NCBI GenBank assembly: GCA_934526065.1
Contig: CAKSZX010000008.1
Location: 1-64,000 of the forward strand
Length of the DNA: 64,000 nt
From: an uncultured Oscillospiraceae bacterium
Lineage (GTDB): Bacteria > Bacillota > Clostridia > Oscillospirales > Ruminococcaceae
Reading direction: 5' to 3'
In this document: positions 60,819 to 64,000 of the stretch, piece after piece
Layout of the letters: each line of letters opens with the position of its first letter
How positions within the stretch are numbered: the stretch's first letter is position 1
Program-made: the position numbers and the translations under genes
Notes under the pieces: model-generated
Database searches by the model: none
What the model was told of the DNA's origin: nothing
What the model saw: the letters and a program-made list of their open reading frames with translations, nothing else

Positions 60819-62504
60819 ATGCTGATATATTTGGCTAAAATAAAAACAAAACCCATGGGCATAGAGGAAAACTTCAATGCCGCTGACAGGGAAATCAAAA
60901 AGGCAGTCGCCGCAAATGCAGATATAGTTATCCTGCCCTGCGCTTTTTTAACCGGTTATAACATCGGTATTTTGGCCGGTGCCGGCTATGTCGAAAAACT
61001 TTATGGAGAAAAAGTAGAAAAACTCGCCAAGCAAAATCCCAATATACCGATTTTGGCCGACGGAATGTTCGACGGCGATTTTTACAGAATACTTTACAAT
61101 GTCCCCGCAGATGAAGATGAATTATTCAGGGATTTTGAAGTAAAAGGCGTAAGATTTTCAGTTCTTGACAGCTCCGACGCAAGCTATTTGTCTGCGGCCG
61201 CAACGGATTTGCCAAACAGAAACCCTGACTGCATTATTTTAGACGCCACAAAGCCTGCTGTGGCCGGCTCTCGCCTGTTGCTGCACAGGGCAATGCAGGA
61301 ATTAAGTGCCGCCTGCGGCGTTCCCTGTATAGCCGATATAGGCGGTTGGGGCGATTGTTCTTACCCGGATTTCCACATGCCGGTTATCGCCGTTGTGGAC
61401 GATAAAAAGGATATTTTCACAGCCACATTCAAACAGTACCTTCAGGCGGAAAACTGCTACAAAATAGGCGGAAAATTTGCCCCCGTCGGCAACATCGAAA
61501 AAGTTCACGATATTGAGTTTAAAATTGAGTACAACCAAAATCCTCTTGTACCGGCCGAATTTTCAGCCCGTGATTACTGCTTGGATTTGTTTGAGGCACA
61601 GACTTTGGCTCTGGCCGCAAGACTTGACAACATAAACGCCAAAACGGCTGTTATAGGCTTGTCCGGCGGGCTGGACAGCGCCCTTGCCCTACTTGTTACG
61701 GCAAACGCCTTTGATTTGCTTGGCCGTGACAGAAAGGGTATATATGCGGTTTCAATGCCGGGTTTCGGCACTTCACAAACCACAAGAGACCTTTCAAAGC
61801 AGCTTGCCGATTCACTGGGTATTGGTTTAAAGGTCATAGACATAACAGCCGCCTGCAAACAGGCATTAAAGGACATAGGTCATGACGGAGTTACCCCGGA
61901 TGTGACATTTGAAAATGTTCAGGCTCGTATGCGCACTTTGAACTGCCTGAATATAGCCAATATGACCGGGGGCATTATGATAGGAACCGGCGACCTTTCC
62001 GAGGAAGCTATGGGCTTTGCCACCTACGGCGGCGATCGGCTTGCAAGTTACAATGTAAACAGCAGCGTTTCAAAAACGGTTATACGCACAATGTTGCCTT
62101 ATATTACCCGGCTTGAAAACTTAAAGGCGGCAAAAGAGGCGGTAAACGGCATTTTAAATATCCCGGTAAGCCCGGAACTCATTCCTCACGGCGGTGAAAT
62201 TTTGCAAAAAACCGAAGATATTCTCGCCCCTTATAAGTTGATAGACTTTTATATTTATTGTTTCGTTGTGGCAAATGTTTCCCCGGCGGTTGCCCTTAAA
62301 AAAGCTCAAGAAGTTTTTGCGGGGGAATTTACGCCGGAATATCTCAAAGAAAAGGCCCGTATGTTCTACAAAAAATTTGTGGCCGGTCAGTTTAAGCGCT
62401 CTGCCGCACCGGAAGGGGCAGACATCACCCATGGGGCACTGACAAGGGAAATGAGATATTTGCCAAGTGACGGCTCTGCCGAAATATTTGAAGAGTTTTT
62501 GTAA
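60819..62504 (+). CDS. nadE: NAD+ synthetase with vestigial glutaminase domain
   Basis: A 561-aa protein. The C-terminal synthetase domain is complete: 'AVIGLSGGLDSALALLVTAN' (ATP P-loop), 'MPGFGTSQTT', 'GTGDLSEEAMGFATYGGD' and 'EYLKEKARMFYKKFVAGQFKRS'. The N-terminal nitrilase-like domain has lost its catalytic triad: the Glu of the usual FPE motif is Cys41 (ILPCAFLTGY), the loop with the catalytic Lys is missing, and the Cys of CED is Ser118 (VLDSSD). It should therefore use free ammonia rather than glutamine. The ATG at 60819 is set by GGAGGCGG; the frame runs further up without support. ispE follows after 15 bases. Confidence 0.92.
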   Translation: MLIYLAKIKTKPMGIEENFNAADREIKKAVAANADIVILPCAFLTGYNIGILAGAGYVEKLYGEKVEKLAKQNPNIPILADGMFDGDFYRILYNVPADEDELFRDFEVKGVRFSVLDSSDASYLSAAATDLPNRNPDCIILDATKPAVAGSRLLLHRAMQELSAACGVPCIADIGGWGDCSYPDFHMPVIAVVDDKKDIFTATFKQYLQAENCYKIGGKFAPVGNIEKVHDIEFKIEYNQNPLVPAEFSARDYCLDLFEAQTLALAARLDNINAKTAVIGLSGGLDSALALLVTANAFDLLGRDRKGIYAVSMPGFGTSQTTRDLSKQLADSLGIGLKVIDITAACKQALKDIGHDGVTPDVTFENVQARMRTLNCLNIANMTGGIMIGTGDLSEEAMGFATYGGDRLASYNVNSSVSKTVIRTMLPYITRLENLKAAKEAVNGILNIPVSPELIPHGGEILQKTEDILAPYKLIDFYIYCFVVANVSPAVALKKAQEVFAGEFTPEYLKEKARMFYKKFVAGQFKRSAAPEGADITHGALTREMRYLPSDGSAEIFEEFL

Positions 62505-62519
62505 TCGGGGAAGGGTATT

Positions 62520-63449
62520 ATGTATAAAAAAGAAACATCGCCTGAACATGGCAAAAAAAATAAAGTTACGGTTTTGGCACCACGGAAGATAAATCTCTCT
62601 TTGGATGTAACGGGCTTGGACGAAAACGGCTACCACACCCTTGATATGATTATGCAGTCGGTTTCCGTTTACGAAAAAGTAACCCTTACAAAAACCGACA
62701 GCGGAATAACCATTTCTTCAAACGCAAGATATATTCCCACCGACAGCAAAAATGTTGCCGTTAAAGCGGCTATAAAGTTTTTTGAATTTGCCGATATTCA
62801 AAACGGCGGTGTTCATATATTCGTAAAAAAGACTGTGCCTATAAAAGCCGGAATGGCCGGCGGCAGCGCAGATGCGGCGGCTGTTTTGGTTGGCTTAAAT
62901 AAGCTGTATAAAACCAATTTCGGCATTACAAAACTGTGTCGGCTTGCCGCACAAGTCGGCAGTGATGTGCCTTTTATGATTGTAGGCGGCACAAGAAGGG
63001 TCGGCGGCGTCGGCGATATTATTTCCTACGCTCCGCCTATGCCGGAGTGCTGGTTTGTGATTTGTATGCCGGAAAGAGGGGTTTCCACTCCTGTGGCTTT
63101 TGCAAATTACGATAAACTCGGCAAAAAGTCGGATATACAAACCGAAAAACTTATACAGGCTTTAAAGGATAAAGATATTTACGCCGTGGCTCGCTATTTG
63201 GGCAACGACCTGGAAGAAGCCGCCGCAAGCCCGGACACCCGGCCTATTAAAGAGGCACTTATAAAACACGGTGCTTTGGGCAGTGTTATGACAGGCAGCG
63301 GACGGGCGGTTTTCGGAATATTTGACAGTCGGGAAAAAGCAAAATCCGCCTATGAATATTTCAGGGGTAAAGTTCGCAGTGCATTTATCGCAAAGCCTGT
63401 GCCCATGGGCGCAAAAATTCTGCCAAGTAAAGAGAGAAAGTCTTATTAA
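62520..63449 (+). CDS. ispE: 4-diphosphocytidyl-2-C-methyl-D-erythritol kinase
   Basis: A 309-aa GHMP kinase of the MEP isoprenoid pathway. It shows 'LAPRKINLSLDVTGLDENGYHTLDMIMQSVSVYEKV' (motif 1), 'IPIKAGMAGGSADAAAVL'-type P-loop at 'VPIKAGMAGGSADAAAVL' (motif 2; the usual GLGGGSSNAA is GMAGGSADAA) and 'GALGSVMTGSGRAVFGIF' (motif 3). The Lys/Gly-rich N-terminus before 'VTVLAPRK' is about 15 residues longer than usual. GGAAGGG precedes the ATG. Confidence 0.95.
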   Translation: MYKKETSPEHGKKNKVTVLAPRKINLSLDVTGLDENGYHTLDMIMQSVSVYEKVTLTKTDSGITISSNARYIPTDSKNVAVKAAIKFFEFADIQNGGVHIFVKKTVPIKAGMAGGSADAAAVLVGLNKLYKTNFGITKLCRLAAQVGSDVPFMIVGGTRRVGGVGDIISYAPPMPECWFVICMPERGVSTPVAFANYDKLGKKSDIQTEKLIQALKDKDIYAVARYLGNDLEEAAASPDTRPIKEALIKHGALGSVMTGSGRAVFGIFDSREKAKSAYEYFRGKVRSAFIAKPVPMGAKILPSKERKSY

Positions 63450-63476
63450 ATTTATCTCTATAAATATAATATAAAA

Positions 63477-63503
63477 AAGAGGGGCACCGCCCCTCTTATT
63501 TTT
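63477..63503 (+). terminator. Terminator of nadE-ispE
   Basis: AAGAGGGGC, loop ACC, GCCCCTCTT, then ATTTTTT on the plus strand. Confidence 0.9.
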
Positions 63504-63593
63504 TGCTATAATTTGCCGCAACAGCCCTTTTGTCACACAAAGAGTGATTTGTAAAGGGACAATTCGGAAATATTTTCAGTTAATTTTTAAAAA

Positions 63594-64000
63594 TTACTTT
63601 GTGCCGAAAATTCTGTCGCCGGCGTCGCCCAGCCCCGGGCAAATATAAGCATTTTCGTTAAGCTCTCTGTCCAAAGCCCCTACATAAATCTGAACATCCG
63701 GGTGTTCTCTGTGCAATCTTTCAAGTCCTTCCGGTGCTGCGATAATGCACATAAATTTGATATTCTTGCCGCCGTACTTTTTAATCTGAGAAATTGCGTC
63801 GCAAGCGGAACCGCCTGTTGCAAGCATAGGGTCGGTTACAATAATCAATCTCTCCTCAATAGGTTTTGGCAATTTACAATAGTATTCAACCGGCTCATGG
63901 GTTTCCTCGTTGCGGTACATACCTATGTGGCCAACCTTGGCGGCAGGTATAAGTGTAAGCAAACCGTCAACCATGCCCAAACCGGCACGCAAAATCGGCA
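63594..64000 (-). CDS. upp: Uracil phosphoribosyltransferase, 5' end outside window
   Basis: The C-terminal about 135 residues of a pyrimidine salvage enzyme that makes UMP from uracil and PRPP. 'PILRAGLGMVDGLLTLIPAAKVGHIGMYRNEET' and 'IVTDPMLATGGSACDAI' (PRPP loop) are unmistakable, and it ends 'NENAYICPGLGDAGDRIFGTK', the uracil-binding tail. The reading frame stays open at position 64000, so about 75 N-terminal residues lie beyond the window. Confidence 0.96.
   Translation of the reverse strand, partial: PILRAGLGMVDGLLTLIPAAKVGHIGMYRNEETHEPVEYYCKLPKPIEERLIIVTDPMLATGGSACDAISQIKKYGGKNIKFMCIIAAPEGLERLHREHPDVQIYVGALDRELNENAYICPGLGDAGDRIFGTK

Overview
The window is a stretch of a low-GC, endospore-forming Clostridia-type chromosome around the replication origin. 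Evidence for this is the dnaA-dnaN-yaaA-recF-remB-gyrB-gyrA block, rpmH-rnpA-yidD-yidC-jag, mnmE-mnmG-rsmG, soj/spo0J with parS, an Asp23 protein with a DAK2 kinase, a PdaA-type deacetylase and Spo0A. Family level cannot be fixed from the sequence alone; an Oscillospiraceae-like gut Clostridium is a guess.

Layout. 0.2-9.2 kb: a lipoprotein and a YhcC-type radical SAM gene, then a tightly coupled six-gene minus-strand operon for a surface glycan (epimerase, sugar isomerase-like, two GT2, FAD oxidoreductase, polytopic GT-C). 9.6-13.9 kb: serS, spo0J, soj, and a divergent second ParB/Noc-like gene with two parS sites. 14-20.6 kb: a UMF1-like MFS protein, rsmG-mnmG-mnmE and a DUF3267 membrane zincin. 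20.7-30.3 kb: the gyrA-to-dnaA block, all minus strand. Transcription polarity switches at 30.3-30.7 kb. 30.7-33.6 kb: rpmH to jag on the plus strand. 34-40.2 kb: a membrane protein, a degenerate LCP-like protein, a BlaI/BlaR1 pair with clear operators, an M18 aminopeptidase and PdaA. 40.2-41.0 kb: a gene-free DnaA-box-like repeat cluster.

41.0-46.0 kb holds a compact type II-A-like CRISPR-Cas9 locus: tracrRNA, a 1328-aa Cas9, a 74-aa ORF and a three-repeat array. The 74-aa ORF looks like the first residues of Cas1 fused to the last residues of Csn2, so one deletion seems to have removed the whole adaptation module. The locus lies between an intact tRNA-Thr and a decayed copy of that tRNA's 3' half, as expected of an island inserted at a tRNA gene.

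46-64 kb: a type I toxin-antitoxin candidate, an MBOAT acyltransferase, a NERD-like protein, a double GT-C fusion, an IS200-type element with a frameshifted transposase, Spo0A, a DUF308 protein, a nucleoside hydrolase, an MFS gene without a normal start codon, fakA-asp23, an Fe-S aldo/keto reductase, nadE-ispE and the 3' part of upp.

Most notable: the cas1'-'csn2 chimera and its tRNA-flanked island; Spo0A with Glu in place of the phosphorylatable Asp; a NadE whose glutaminase triad is gone; and a 0.7-kb cluster of TTTTCAACA/TTTTCCACA boxes 10 kb from dnaA, matching boxes in the dnaA-dnaN gap, together with an unusual DnaA recognition helix.
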